Positions 1-8,897 of a stretch of 64,000 nt of DNA are shown piece after piece (the stretch's first letter is position 1; each line of letters opens with the position of its first letter). This stretch comes from Flavobacterium urumqiense. Its GTDB lineage: Bacteria > Bacteroidota > Bacteroidia > Flavobacteriales > Flavobacteriaceae. Both the position numbers and the translations under genes were made by a program. The notes beneath the pieces are model-generated. The model saw only the letters and a program-made list of their open reading frames with translations. It had not been told where the DNA came from and ran no database searches. The stretch is taken from assembly GCF_900108015.1 (NCBI RefSeq), contig NZ_FNVP01000002.1, forward strand, positions 248,001-312,000, read 5' to 3'.

Positions 1-1569
1 AATGTATATTTCTTCTTACCATTTATACTTGGACTAATCGGTTTGATGTATCATGCCAACAAAGATTTAAAGAGCTTTTATGTTTTGCTTGCACTGTTTC
101 TATTTACAGGAATTGCATTGAAAATTTACCTAAACGAAAGACCTTTTGAACCTCGCGAGAGAGATTATGCCTTAGTTGGCTCTTTCTATGTATTTGCCAT
201 ATGGATAGGATTTGGTGTTTATGCGCTTTACGAAAGTGCCCAGAAATATTTGGCGCCAAAAATTGCCGGTCCATTACTTATTGCTTCCTGTTTATTAGCA
301 GCTCCAGTATTAATGGCTTCTCAAAACTGGGATGATCATGACCGTTCTGGAAAATATACTGCCGTAGCTATGGCAAAAGCCTATTTAAACTCTTGCGATA
401 AAGATGCCATATTATTCACTATTGGTGACAATGACACCTTCCCATTATGGTACGCCCAAGAAATAGAAAAAATAAGAACAGACGTTAAAATCGTAAATAC
501 GAGTCTTTTTATGACTGATTGGTATATTGATCAAATGAAAACCAAAACGTATGAATCTGACCCCTTGCCCATTTCATTTACACACGATCAATACGTAGGA
601 GACAAACTGGATTATGTGGCTCATATTCCAAAAGTAGAAAGCCGATGGGAAATAAAAGATTTTATCGATTTTATTAAAAATCCAAAATCTACCGTTGAGA
701 TGCAGAATGGACAGACGATACATTTTTATCCAACAAATAAAGTTAGAATTCCTGTTGATAAAAATTTGATTATCAAAAACAAAGTTGTTTCAGCTAAATA
801 CAATGATTCTATCGTTCCTTATATAGATTTAGACATAAAAGGGAATGCATTGTATAAAAATAGGTTAATGATGCTTGATATCGTTGCTAATAACAACTGG
901 AAAAGACCCATCTATTTCAGCGGTGGAGCATTTGATAACGAAGATTATATCTGGATGAAAGAGTATCTTCAGCTAGACGGAATGGTTTATAAATTAGTTC
1001 CTATAAGAACGAGATTAAAAAAAGACGCCGGACAAATGGACATGGGTCAAATAGATTCGGATAAAATGTACGCCAACGTTATGAAATGGGATTGGGGAAA
1101 TAGCGAAAGTCCAACCATATATCATGATCCTGAAACTAGAAGAAACAGCATTACTTATAGAATGAATCTTTCCCGATTGATGAATCAGTTAATTACCGAA
1201 GGAAAAAAAGACAAAGCTAAAAACATCATTGATTTAGTCATGACTAAAATGCCATTGGATAAATTTGGATATTATTCACTAGTTGAGCCATTTGCTGAAG
1301 GATATTATAATATTGGCGAAAAAGCAAAAGCGCAACAACTTCTAGAAAAATTAATGTCGAAATACAAAGAGAATCTTAATTACTACGGAAACTTAAGCGC
1401 ATCGGATCAAACTAGTATTGGAATTGATATTATAACAGATATTGAGCGCTACAGAGGCTTATTGAAAGTCATGAAAGAAAGCGGAGATATAGCATTTTAC
1501 AATCAAAACAGGACCGCTTTCAATACTTATATTAAAATGTTTGAACGTTTTGGTCGTGAGAAAGAGTAA
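1..1569 (+). CDS. DUF2723 family membrane protein, C-terminal part (5' truncated)
   Basis: The reading frame is open from base 1, so the gene begins outside the window; only about 522 C-terminal residues are visible. The first part holds several hydrophobic helices. A soluble region follows, containing the conserved stretches RDYALVGSFYVFAIWIG and FTIGDNDTFPLWYAQE, which I recognise from the large DUF2723 (TMEM260-like) proteins of Flavobacteriia, usually about 1000 residues or more. The family is related to glycosyltransferases of the PMT/O-mannosyltransferase type, so a role in protein O-glycosylation at the inner membrane is likely but inferred. A rho-independent terminator lies just after the stop codon. 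Confidence 0.85.
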   Translation, partial: NVYFFLPFILGLIGLMYHANKDLKSFYVLLALFLFTGIALKIYLNERPFEPRERDYALVGSFYVFAIWIGFGVYALYESAQKYLAPKIAGPLLIASCLLAAPVLMASQNWDDHDRSGKYTAVAMAKAYLNSCDKDAILFTIGDNDTFPLWYAQEIEKIRTDVKIVNTSLFMTDWYIDQMKTKTYESDPLPISFTHDQYVGDKLDYVAHIPKVESRWEIKDFIDFIKNPKSTVEMQNGQTIHFYPTNKVRIPVDKNLIIKNKVVSAKYNDSIVPYIDLDIKGNALYKNRLMMLDIVANNNWKRPIYFSGGAFDNEDYIWMKEYLQLDGMVYKLVPIRTRLKKDAGQMDMGQIDSDKMYANVMKWDWGNSESPTIYHDPETRRNSITYRMNLSRLMNQLITEGKKDKAKNIIDLVMTKMPLDKFGYYSLVEPFAEGYYNIGEKAKAQQLLEKLMSKYKENLNYYGNLSASDQTSIGIDIITDIERYRGLLKVMKESGDIAFYNQNRTAFNTYIKMFERFGREKE

Positions 1570-1601
1570 ATTTGATTAAAAAAAATTGACAATCATAGAT
1601 T

Positions 1602-1636
1602 ATGGCGATATTGAAAAATGTCGCTATTTTTTTTTT
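1602..1636 (+). terminator. Rho-independent terminator after the DUF2723 gene
   Basis: A 10-bp stem (1602-1611 with 1618-1627, two wobble pairs) closes a 6-base loop and is followed by an uninterrupted run of about ten T. It lies between the DUF2723 stop and the deacetylase start. Confidence 0.85.
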
Positions 1637-1654
1637 ACTTTTAAAAATAAAAAG

Positions 1655-2299
1655 ATGAACTTTCTTTGGGTAAAAACAAACTGGATTATAAAGAAACTAT
1701 TTTCAAACTATAGTTGGGATTTTCCCAATACTGAAAATAAAATATACCTTACTTTTGACGATGGTCCCACACCCGAAATTACCGAATGGGTTTTAGAAGT
1801 ATTAAAGAAACACAATGTTAAAGCAACGTTTTTCTGTATTGGTGATAATATTGTCAAACACCCTGTAGTATTCAAAAAAGTAATTAGTGAAAGACACGCT
1901 GTTGGAAATCACACCTTCAATCATTTGAATGGATGGAAAACAACAACCGAAAGGTATTTAGCAAATTTTGAACGATGTAAGGAAACTATTCACCAATTTG
2001 CAATCAACAATCTGCATTCTAAAATCTTTCGTCCACCATATGGCAAGATAAAAAGATCACAAGCGACAGCGATACAACAATTAGGTTATAAAATAATAAT
2101 GTGGGATGTTCTCAGTGTAGATTTTGATTCCACTTTATCGCGAGAAAAATGCTTAGAAAATGTACTTTCCAATGTAAGATCTGGAAGTATAATTGTTTTT
2201 CATGACAGTATAAAAGCCTTCAAAAACCTTGAATATGTATTACCCAAAACCTTAGTCTACTTAAAAGAAAACAATTTTGTCTGTGAAGTTATAAAATAA
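1655..2299 (+). CDS. Polysaccharide deacetylase family protein (NodB homology)
   Basis: 214 residues. All NodB-domain motifs are visible in order: TFDDGP (metal-binding Asp), HTFNH (the HxxxH metal site), RPPYG, the WDVLSVDFD segment and the late IIVFHDS His motif. The enzyme is therefore expected to be an active metal-dependent deacetylase of N-acetylated or O-acetylated glycans such as chitooligosaccharide, peptidoglycan or an exopolysaccharide; the substrate cannot be told. I chose the ATG at 1655 because an upstream in-frame ATG at 1586 would run the protein through the terminator hairpin. There is no obvious signal peptide. Confidence 0.85.
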   Translation: MNFLWVKTNWIIKKLFSNYSWDFPNTENKIYLTFDDGPTPEITEWVLEVLKKHNVKATFFCIGDNIVKHPVVFKKVISERHAVGNHTFNHLNGWKTTTERYLANFERCKETIHQFAINNLHSKIFRPPYGKIKRSQATAIQQLGYKIIMWDVLSVDFDSTLSREKCLENVLSNVRSGSIIVFHDSIKAFKNLEYVLPKTLVYLKENNFVCEVIK

Positions 2300-2317
2300 G
2301 ACAAGTCAGTGACAATA

Positions 2318-2614
2318 CTATAACTGCTCTTGAACAAGGTTAATGATCGTATTAGCATCTAACTCCCCAGATTGTCTCCAGATCATTAAACCCTCTTTAT
2401 AAATCATTAAAGTAGGAAGCCCTTTTATTCGTAAAGCTTCGGCTAATTCCTGATTTTTATCCACATCAATTTTTATAACTTTGGCTTTATCACCAAGAGC
2501 GGCCGCAACATCTCTAATAACAGGATGCATCGAAACTGATGATTCATTCCAATCCGTATAAAAATCAATCAACACAGGAATTTGTGTGTTTATAAGTTCT
2601 CCAAATTTTGACAT
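2318..2614 (-). CDS. Thioredoxin-fold protein without the active-site cysteines
   Basis: 98 residues that follow thioredoxin end to end: a beta strand PVLIDFYTDW, the helix after the active site, IDVDKNQELAEALRIKGLPTL with the conserved cis-Pro (GLPT), and a C-terminal helix. Where thioredoxin has WCGPC this protein reads WNESS, and it contains no cysteine at all, so it cannot do dithiol exchange. It is probably a binding, chaperone-like or regulatory thioredoxin-fold protein. I believe close relatives occur across Flavobacterium, but cannot check. A TAnnTTTG promoter element lies upstream at 2666-2673. Confidence 0.85.
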   Translation of the reverse strand: MSKFGELINTQIPVLIDFYTDWNESSVSMHPVIRDVAAALGDKAKVIKIDVDKNQELAEALRIKGLPTLMIYKEGLMIWRQSGELDANTIINLVQEQL

Positions 2615-2665
2615 AAAACCAAAAATTTAATTTTCTAAATTTACTAAAAAGAGATAATTATTATA

Positions 2666-2673
2666 CAAATGTA
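2666..2673 (-). promoter_or_regulatory. Candidate -7 element (TACATTTG) of the thioredoxin-fold gene
   Basis: Exact match to the Bacteroidota TAnnTTTG -7 element on the minus strand, about 50 bases upstream of the start at 2614. No clear TTG -33 element is seen, which lowers confidence. Confidence 0.45.
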
Positions 2674-2687
2674 ACATTTTTAACGAA

Positions 2688-3932
2688 TTAAGCGATAGCC
2701 TTACCCTTTTTTAGTTCAATGACTGTAATTTCAGGCATAATTCCTACTCTTCCTGGATACGCATGAAAGCCAAAACCTCTATTTACATAAACATATCGTC
2801 CTAAATTTTCATACAAACCAGCCCATTGTGTATAAACATATTGCGCCAAACTCCATTTGAAATAACCTGGAATCTCTATTCCAAATTGCATTCCATGGGT
2901 ATGTCCGGATAATGTAAGATGGAAGTTTTTATCGTGATTTTTGATTTCATAGTCCCAATGGCTTGGATCGTGACTCATCAAGATTTTAAAATCTTCCTTA
3001 TTTAATTGTTCGGAAGCTTTACTGATGTCACCGGCTTTTTTGAAATTCTGTCCCCAATTCTCAACACCAACTAATGCAATTTTATCGGTTCCTTTTTCAA
3101 TAAAGGTGTGCTCATTCAACATTAATTTGAAACCAATTTGTCCGTAAAGATTTTTTATATCCTGAAAATTTTTCTCTTTAGCAGCTTCTGTGGGCCAAGT
3201 TATATATTCACCATAATCATGATTCCCTAAAACCGAATATTTACCATACTCATGTTTTTTTATTCGATTAAAAGTTGCTATCCAGGGATGCATTTCCTTC
3301 GCATCTGTGTTGACAATATCACCGGTGAATAAAATCATATCCGAATTCTGTTCGTTGACTAAATCTATAGCATAATTTATCTTCTCGGGATTATCAAAAC
3401 TTCCGCTGTGAACATCTGATATTTGAGTAATGGTAAAACCATCAAAAGCATCTGGCAGATCAGGAAAAAATATCTGCTGTCTGATAACCTTGTAATTGTA
3501 TTTACCCACGGTCACTCCATATATTAAAGACAAAAAAGGAACTGCCGCCAATCCTAATCCAACCTGACTTACAAATTTTCTTCTTGAAGCAAAAAAAGTG
3601 GTTTTATCATTATTCTTAATAAAATAATTTACGGAGCCAGCTGCCATTCTAAAAATATCTTCACCAAGCAATACTAGAGCTAAAACCATTTTTGGAACAT
3701 ATACTAAAAGCACCAAACCCATAGTGAACATAGTTTGCTTAGTTTGTCCTACTGAGCGATCAAATTGCATGAAAGAATAAATAATAAATATAAAAAGCAG
3801 CAAACTAAGAATTTGATAAGAAACCAAAACCCATTTCACCTTTATCAAAGTTCGTAATGCTTGGAATGCATAAAGTTCAATAATAAGAAGGACAATACAT
3901 AATAATAGTATTCTAAAAATCATTTCTATCAA
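2688..3932 (-). CDS. Membrane-anchored metallophosphoesterase
   Basis: 414 residues. The N-terminal third has several hydrophobic helices, and the rest is a calcineurin-like phosphoesterase domain. The metal-binding motifs appear in order: DVH (TQISDVHSG), GD (LFTGDIVN), GNHD (VLGNHDYG), a His in MSHDPSHW and GHTHG (LSGHTHGMQFG). The layout matches the YaeI-like/YkoQ-like group of membrane phosphoesterases. YaeI is a UDP-2,3-diacylglucosamine or lipid phosphodiesterase relative, so a lipid substrate is plausible but inferred. It is read alone, with about 70 bases to the next gene. Confidence 0.88.
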   Translation of the reverse strand: MIEMIFRILLLCIVLLIIELYAFQALRTLIKVKWVLVSYQILSLLLFIFIIYSFMQFDRSVGQTKQTMFTMGLVLLVYVPKMVLALVLLGEDIFRMAAGSVNYFIKNNDKTTFFASRRKFVSQVGLGLAAVPFLSLIYGVTVGKYNYKVIRQQIFFPDLPDAFDGFTITQISDVHSGSFDNPEKINYAIDLVNEQNSDMILFTGDIVNTDAKEMHPWIATFNRIKKHEYGKYSVLGNHDYGEYITWPTEAAKEKNFQDIKNLYGQIGFKLMLNEHTFIEKGTDKIALVGVENWGQNFKKAGDISKASEQLNKEDFKILMSHDPSHWDYEIKNHDKNFHLTLSGHTHGMQFGIEIPGYFKWSLAQYVYTQWAGLYENLGRYVYVNRGFGFHAYPGRVGIMPEITVIELKKGKAIA

Positions 3933-4043
3933 ATTTTAGACAAAATAACAAAACAATTAATTAAAACAGATTAGTATTGGTTAAAATTTAACGGTTGATT
4001 AAAACTTAAAAACGCAACTGTAACTCGAAAATATGTATCTCAA

Positions 4044-4083
4044 AAAAAACCGTAATATTTAGTTTAAAAATAATGCGGTTTTT
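4044..4083 (-). terminator. Terminator of the secreted surface-protein gene
   Basis: Inverted repeat AAAACCG / CGGTTTT with an AT-rich inner stem and T-runs at both ends; it lies about 25 bases after the stop at 4107 on the minus strand. Confidence 0.65.
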
Positions 4084-4106
4084 AATAAGCTGTAAATTTA
4101 TTTATT

Positions 4107-5621
4107 TTATTTCATTGACATATTATATGAACGAAATGTAAATATTTTATTTGTACCATTTAACCGCTGTGCATACAATTCAACATATTCACCATTAACA
4201 AGATTTATGGTTCCTGAAACAGAAAAACTTTGCACATTTGCAGTATTGGAATCTATAAAAGTCTCTGATGAAGTTATGGGCTTAGAAGTATTTCCATCAG
4301 AAGCAAATTTTACAAAATAAAACAAAAGATCAGTATTACCATTTGCACCTTCGAAGGAAACTGAAGCAGTTACCGTAAATGTTCTTGATTTTCTACCTAA
4401 ATATAATAAACGATTATTGGTCGCGCCATCCATTCTAAACAAATTCGTAGCAATTGTGGTTCCCGGAATTTTATAGGCTACACCCGGATCTGTAAATTGT
4501 ATTGCGGCTACTGGAGTTGCTGCTCTATTCAAATATAAATTACCAGTTGTAAAAGAATCCCCCTCATTTGGAATTCCTGTTGAACGTACGGACCAAAAAC
4601 CATTAAAATTATATCCCGTATAACTTCCGGCGGCATATCCATTTACATATTTTCCGAGTCCAGTAAAAACAACTGTTTCCATAACAGCATCTCCTGTTAT
4701 TGTTGGATTGGACGATACATCAAAGCCAACACTCGTCCCCGAAACTTCACTGAAACCACCTTGTTTTTGCACTAAGTCAAACGTGCCTTGAATTGTTTCA
4801 TAAGTTCCAGAATTACCCAGAGGCAAGCTACCTCCAAACCAACCTGCATTATTAATCAACAACTTTTTAATGTCTTGATAAATAATTCCCTTTGCATTAC
4901 CAACATATTGTATAATACTCACAAATACCATTGAAAAACCTTTGATAAGACCTACATTAGCTGAATTGGCAATAACACCATCTCTTAAAATTAAATTTTG
5001 TGTTTGAGCCCCTATAGCTTCTGGCCCTGAAATATTAAAAACATTTCCTGCTGATGCCACCAAAGTTAATCCCCTAATTGACCCACCTGTTGTTCCCACA
5101 AAAAGATCTCCGCTAGCTTTAACCAATTTATCCTCTCCAGAATCTAAACCAATAACATAAGCATTGTTTAATTCTATCGGCCAATCAAGATTAATTGTCC
5201 CGTTAATTTCATACAATGTACCGGTATCCAAACGATATTTATCACCTCCGGCGCTTTTTTCTGCTGCCAAAACAGTTGCTAAAACATCTGTAGATTTTAT
5301 TCGTTTAAATTTAGTCCTACCATAATTAGCATCCGTGTTAATTTTATCCCAAGCAGAAATACTGGTATCATAGTGAAAAAATGATTTCAAATCTGTATCA
5401 TAAACCATCAATCCATCAGCTGGAGATGAAATAGCTATTCTCTGCGCTGTCGTCATTCTTGGGGTTAACAGCCCTTGCGTTGAAGATGTTAAGTCCAAAA
5501 TTGAACTCGCATTTGGAGTTGATGTTCCAATTCCCACTTGAGCAAACAAATTTGTCGTGATTATCATGAAAAATAATAGACAGGCTTGTAATACCTTTTT
5601 AGCAGAGTAATTTTTTTTCAT
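4107..5621 (-). CDS. Secreted surface protein of unknown function (Flavobacteriia 'VGIGT' N-terminus)
   Basis: 504 residues with a clear signal peptide (Lys-rich start, hydrophobic stretch LLFFMIITTNLFA). The mature protein begins with QVGIGTSTPNASSILDL and GLLTPRMTTAQR, an N-terminal module common in Flavobacteriia surface and tail-fibre-like proteins. The rest is Gly/Ser/Thr-rich beta-type sequence with no enzyme motif that I recognise. I see no C-terminal T9SS sorting domain and no lipobox. It could be an adhesin or a cell-surface structural protein; no function can be assigned. It is a single-gene unit with its own terminator. Confidence 0.7.
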   Translation of the reverse strand: MKKNYSAKKVLQACLLFFMIITTNLFAQVGIGTSTPNASSILDLTSSTQGLLTPRMTTAQRIAISSPADGLMVYDTDLKSFFHYDTSISAWDKINTDANYGRTKFKRIKSTDVLATVLAAEKSAGGDKYRLDTGTLYEINGTINLDWPIELNNAYVIGLDSGEDKLVKASGDLFVGTTGGSIRGLTLVASAGNVFNISGPEAIGAQTQNLILRDGVIANSANVGLIKGFSMVFVSIIQYVGNAKGIIYQDIKKLLINNAGWFGGSLPLGNSGTYETIQGTFDLVQKQGGFSEVSGTSVGFDVSSNPTITGDAVMETVVFTGLGKYVNGYAAGSYTGYNFNGFWSVRSTGIPNEGDSFTTGNLYLNRAATPVAAIQFTDPGVAYKIPGTTIATNLFRMDGATNNRLLYLGRKSRTFTVTASVSFEGANGNTDLLFYFVKFASDGNTSKPITSSETFIDSNTANVQSFSVSGTINLVNGEYVELYAQRLNGTNKIFTFRSYNMSMK

Positions 5622-5961
5622 AACAAACGAATAAAAGATTAAATAAAAGAACCGAAATCGGCGTTCAAAATTGTTTTACAAAAATAAGAATTACCTCGGT
5701 TAAATGCTTATTTAATCGATTAACTACACGATATTTCGTAAAATATTATTAATTTCCTACAAAAATAAACTGTTTATTTATACAATAAATTATTTATTGA
5801 TATTTTTCTGATAAATAAATAACATCAATGATTTTCAATTAAATAATTTTCAATTTTTTAGAACTGCTTTTTTACCAACAGTCGTGTTTAAATAAATAGC
5901 GGCAAGACAAGAATAAGGAAGAATTATTTCAATCTGTCACTCCTTTATCTGACAAGTTTTG
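5622..5961. other. AT-rich divergent intergenic region
   Basis: Stretch of about 340 bases between the surface-protein gene (leftward) and polA (rightward). It is strongly A+T-rich with small inverted repeats around 5760-5820 and must carry both promoters. Only the polA -7 element at its right edge is clear. No gene or repeat of known type is seen. Confidence 0.6.
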
Positions 5962-5969
5962 TACTTTTG
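5962..5969 (+). promoter_or_regulatory. Candidate -7 element (TACTTTTG) of polA
   Basis: Exact TAnnTTTG match, 22 bases upstream of the polA ATG; the -33 element is not clear. Confidence 0.55.
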
Positions 5970-5991
5970 AAAACTTTACAAAATCACAATC

Positions 5992-8832
5992 ATGTCACAA
6001 CAAAAACGTCTTTTCCTTCTTGATGCTTATGCTTTAATCTTCCGCGGTTATTACGCTTTTATAAAAAACCCTCGAATTAACTCAAAAGGAATGGATACAT
6101 CAGCCATTATGGGGTTCATGAATTCCTTAATGGATGTAATAAAAAGAGAGAAACCGGATCATTTAGCGGTAGCTTTTGACAATGGGGGAAGCCAGTTAAG
6201 GAATGATATATTTCCAGAATATAAAGCCCATCGTGATGCAACGCCTGAGGCCATAAAAATTGCCATTCCCTACATACAAGAGTTATTAAAAGCGATGCAT
6301 ATTCCCATTATTGAAGTTAAAGGTTATGAAGCCGACGATTTAATTGGGACTATTGCCAAACAAGCTGAAAAACAGAACTACAAAGTTTTTATGGTTACGC
6401 CAGATAAGGATTTTGCACAATTGGTTTCTGAAAACATATTTATGTACAAACCCGCCCGAATGGGAAATGGAATAGAAATTTGGGGAATTCCTGAGGTTCT
6501 GGCAAAATTTGAAATCGAACGACCAGATCAAGTAATTGACTTTCTTGGAATGATGGGCGATACAGCCGATAATATTCCGGGACTGCCCGGCGTAGGCGAA
6601 GTTACTGCCAAGAAACTTTTGAAAGAATTTGGAACCATGGAAAACCTTTTAGCCAACACTGACAAGCTAAAAGGGAAAATGAAAGAGAACATTGAAGCAA
6701 ATAAGGAAAAGGGATTATTATCTAAAACTTTAGCAACCATATTACTAGATTGTCCCGTCGTTTTTGATGAAACAGATTATGAATTATCAACTCCTGATGT
6801 CGAAAAGACAGACGCCCTTTTCAACGAACTGGAATTCCGTAGAATGGCTGAACAATTTGATGCCATATTTAAAAAAGATGGAAATGCAACGACAAATAAC
6901 ACTGTTGATGATACAAAATTATACAAAAAAATACAACCTAAAAATGAAGAACAATTCGATCTTTTTGGGAGCACAATTCCAGAGGATACGACTGAAGAAA
7001 CACGTCATAAATATTACAATACATTAGAAAATACGGAGCATTCCTATCAGATAATTCAAGGTGACTTGGGAATTAAATTACTGCTTCAAAATTTAAAAAA
7101 CCAATCTTCTGTTAGTTTTGATACCGAAACAACTGGTATAAATGCCTTGCATGCAGAATTGGTTGGAATTTCATTTTCCTATGAGAAAGGAAAAGGTTTT
7201 TACGTGCCGTTTCCAGAAAATCAAGCAGAAGCACAAACTTTAGCCGAGAAGTTTATTCCATTTTTCGAAAATGAAAACATCGAGAAAATTGGACAAAATT
7301 TAAAATATGATTTAAAAATTCTTTCTAATTATAACATTACTGTAAAAGGAAAACTATTCGATACCATGATTGCACATTATCTGATCAATCCGGATATGCG
7401 TCATAATATGGATATTTTATCCGAAACGTATTTAAAATATTCACCGAAATCTATTGAAGCTTTAATTGGAAAAAAAGGGAAGAACCAGAAATCAATGCGA
7501 GATATTGAACTCGAAGAAATCAAAGAATATGCTATTGAAGATGCCGATGTCACTTTGCAACTTAAGGAAATATTTACCTTAGAATTAGACAAAACAGGTA
7601 CCAAAAAATTATTTGAAGAAATAGAAATTCCATTAGTAAAAGTTTTAGCGGATATGGAAAAGGAAGGAATTCGTGTGGATGTTGATTTCTTGAAATCCCT
7701 TTCAAAAACATTGGATGAAGATATCAAAGTATTAGAAACAACTATTTTTGAAATAGCCGGAGAGAAATTTAATTTGGCTTCGCCAAAACAGCTCGGTGAC
7801 ATTTTGTTTGATAAATTAAAAATTGGCGGTCTAAAACAAAAGAAAACTAAAACGGGCCAATACGCTACCGGAGAAGAAATTTTGAGCTATTTAGCCACTG
7901 ATTACCCAGTTGTAAAAGATATTCTTGACTGGCGCCAATTGATAAAACTACAAAACACCTATGTTGAAGCCCTGCCGCTTCAGGTAGATACAATTACAAA
8001 TCGTATCCACACGGATTATATGCAAACGGTTGCCGCAACTGGGCGATTGAGTTCTAATAACCCAAATTTACAAAACATCCCTATTCGTACAGAGAGAGGA
8101 AAACAGATCAGGAAAGCATTTGTTGCCAGGGATGAAAATCACACGATTGTTTCTGCCGATTATTCTCAGATAGAACTGAGAATTATTGCTGCTTTAAGTG
8201 GTGAGGAAAACATGATAAAAGCTTTTCAAAATCAGGAAGACATTCACAAATCTACGGCTTCAAAAGTATTCAATGTTCCTTTGGAAGAAGTTACGCGAGA
8301 ACAACGTAGTCATGCGAAAACGGTGAATTTTGGAATTATATACGGAGTTTCTGCCTTTGGACTGAGCAATCAAACCTCTTTATCCAGAAGCGAAAGCGCA
8401 GCACTGATTGACGCTTATTACAAAACGTACCCAAGACTGAAGTCCTACATACAGGAACAAATAGAATTTGCACGAGAGAATGGCTATGTTCAAACTATTC
8501 TTGGACGTCGTCGTTATTTAAAAGACATAAATTCCCAAAATGCAATAGTTCGCGGGGGTGCGGAACGAAATGCTGTAAATGCACCCATTCAGGGAAGTGC
8601 AGCGGATGTCATTAAAATTGCAATGATCAATATTCATGAAAAATTATCTTCGGAAAATTGGAAAAGCAAAATGCTTTTACAGGTTCATGATGAGCTTGTT
8701 TTTGATGTTCACAATAGTGAATTGGAAAAAATCAAACCAATGATCAAACAAGAGATGGAAAATGCCTTTAAACTCGATGTACCTTTAGATGTCGATTTAG
8801 GAGCCGGGAAAGATTGGCTAGAGGCGCATTAA
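5992..8832 (+). CDS. polA: DNA polymerase I
   Basis: 946 residues, full length. The N-terminal third is the 5'-3' exonuclease (FEN) domain with YEADDLIGT and the metal-site run GDTADNIPGLPGVG. The middle is a 3'-5' proofreading domain that keeps its catalytic acids: FDTET near residue 376, then the Exo II (NLKYD) and Exo III (YAIEDAD) motifs. The C-terminal part is the family-A polymerase, with motif A SADYSQIELR (about 720), motif B KTVNFGIIYG (about 775) and motif C QVHDELV (about 898). It acts in Okazaki-fragment processing and repair synthesis. It is single-gene, with its own promoter and a shared terminator downstream. Confidence 0.98.
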   Translation: MSQQKRLFLLDAYALIFRGYYAFIKNPRINSKGMDTSAIMGFMNSLMDVIKREKPDHLAVAFDNGGSQLRNDIFPEYKAHRDATPEAIKIAIPYIQELLKAMHIPIIEVKGYEADDLIGTIAKQAEKQNYKVFMVTPDKDFAQLVSENIFMYKPARMGNGIEIWGIPEVLAKFEIERPDQVIDFLGMMGDTADNIPGLPGVGEVTAKKLLKEFGTMENLLANTDKLKGKMKENIEANKEKGLLSKTLATILLDCPVVFDETDYELSTPDVEKTDALFNELEFRRMAEQFDAIFKKDGNATTNNTVDDTKLYKKIQPKNEEQFDLFGSTIPEDTTEETRHKYYNTLENTEHSYQIIQGDLGIKLLLQNLKNQSSVSFDTETTGINALHAELVGISFSYEKGKGFYVPFPENQAEAQTLAEKFIPFFENENIEKIGQNLKYDLKILSNYNITVKGKLFDTMIAHYLINPDMRHNMDILSETYLKYSPKSIEALIGKKGKNQKSMRDIELEEIKEYAIEDADVTLQLKEIFTLELDKTGTKKLFEEIEIPLVKVLADMEKEGIRVDVDFLKSLSKTLDEDIKVLETTIFEIAGEKFNLASPKQLGDILFDKLKIGGLKQKKTKTGQYATGEEILSYLATDYPVVKDILDWRQLIKLQNTYVEALPLQVDTITNRIHTDYMQTVAATGRLSSNNPNLQNIPIRTERGKQIRKAFVARDENHTIVSADYSQIELRIIAALSGEENMIKAFQNQEDIHKSTASKVFNVPLEEVTREQRSHAKTVNFGIIYGVSAFGLSNQTSLSRSESAALIDAYYKTYPRLKSYIQEQIEFARENGYVQTILGRRRYLKDINSQNAIVRGGAERNAVNAPIQGSAADVIKIAMINIHEKLSSENWKSKMLLQVHDELVFDVHNSELEKIKPMIKQEMENAFKLDVPLDVDLGAGKDWLEAH

Positions 8833-8848
8833 TATTAAAATGAGTAAC

Positions 8849-8889
8849 GTCCTAAAATAAATTGAACATTATTGTCAACTTGTTTTAGG
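8849..8889. terminator. Bidirectional terminator between polA and the DUF3078 gene
   Basis: Inverted repeat CCTAAAA...TTTTAGG, extended by AA/TTG pairs, flanked by A- and T-rich sequence. It sits between two convergent genes. Confidence 0.65.
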
Positions 8890-8897
8890 ATGATTAT

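Noticed and set aside
1586-1654. Upstream start for the polysaccharide deacetylase
   Set aside because: It would place a terminator hairpin and T-run inside the coding region.
6340-6974. Overlapping minus-strand frames inside polA
   Set aside because: They are antisense to a complete conserved gene and have no independent signals.
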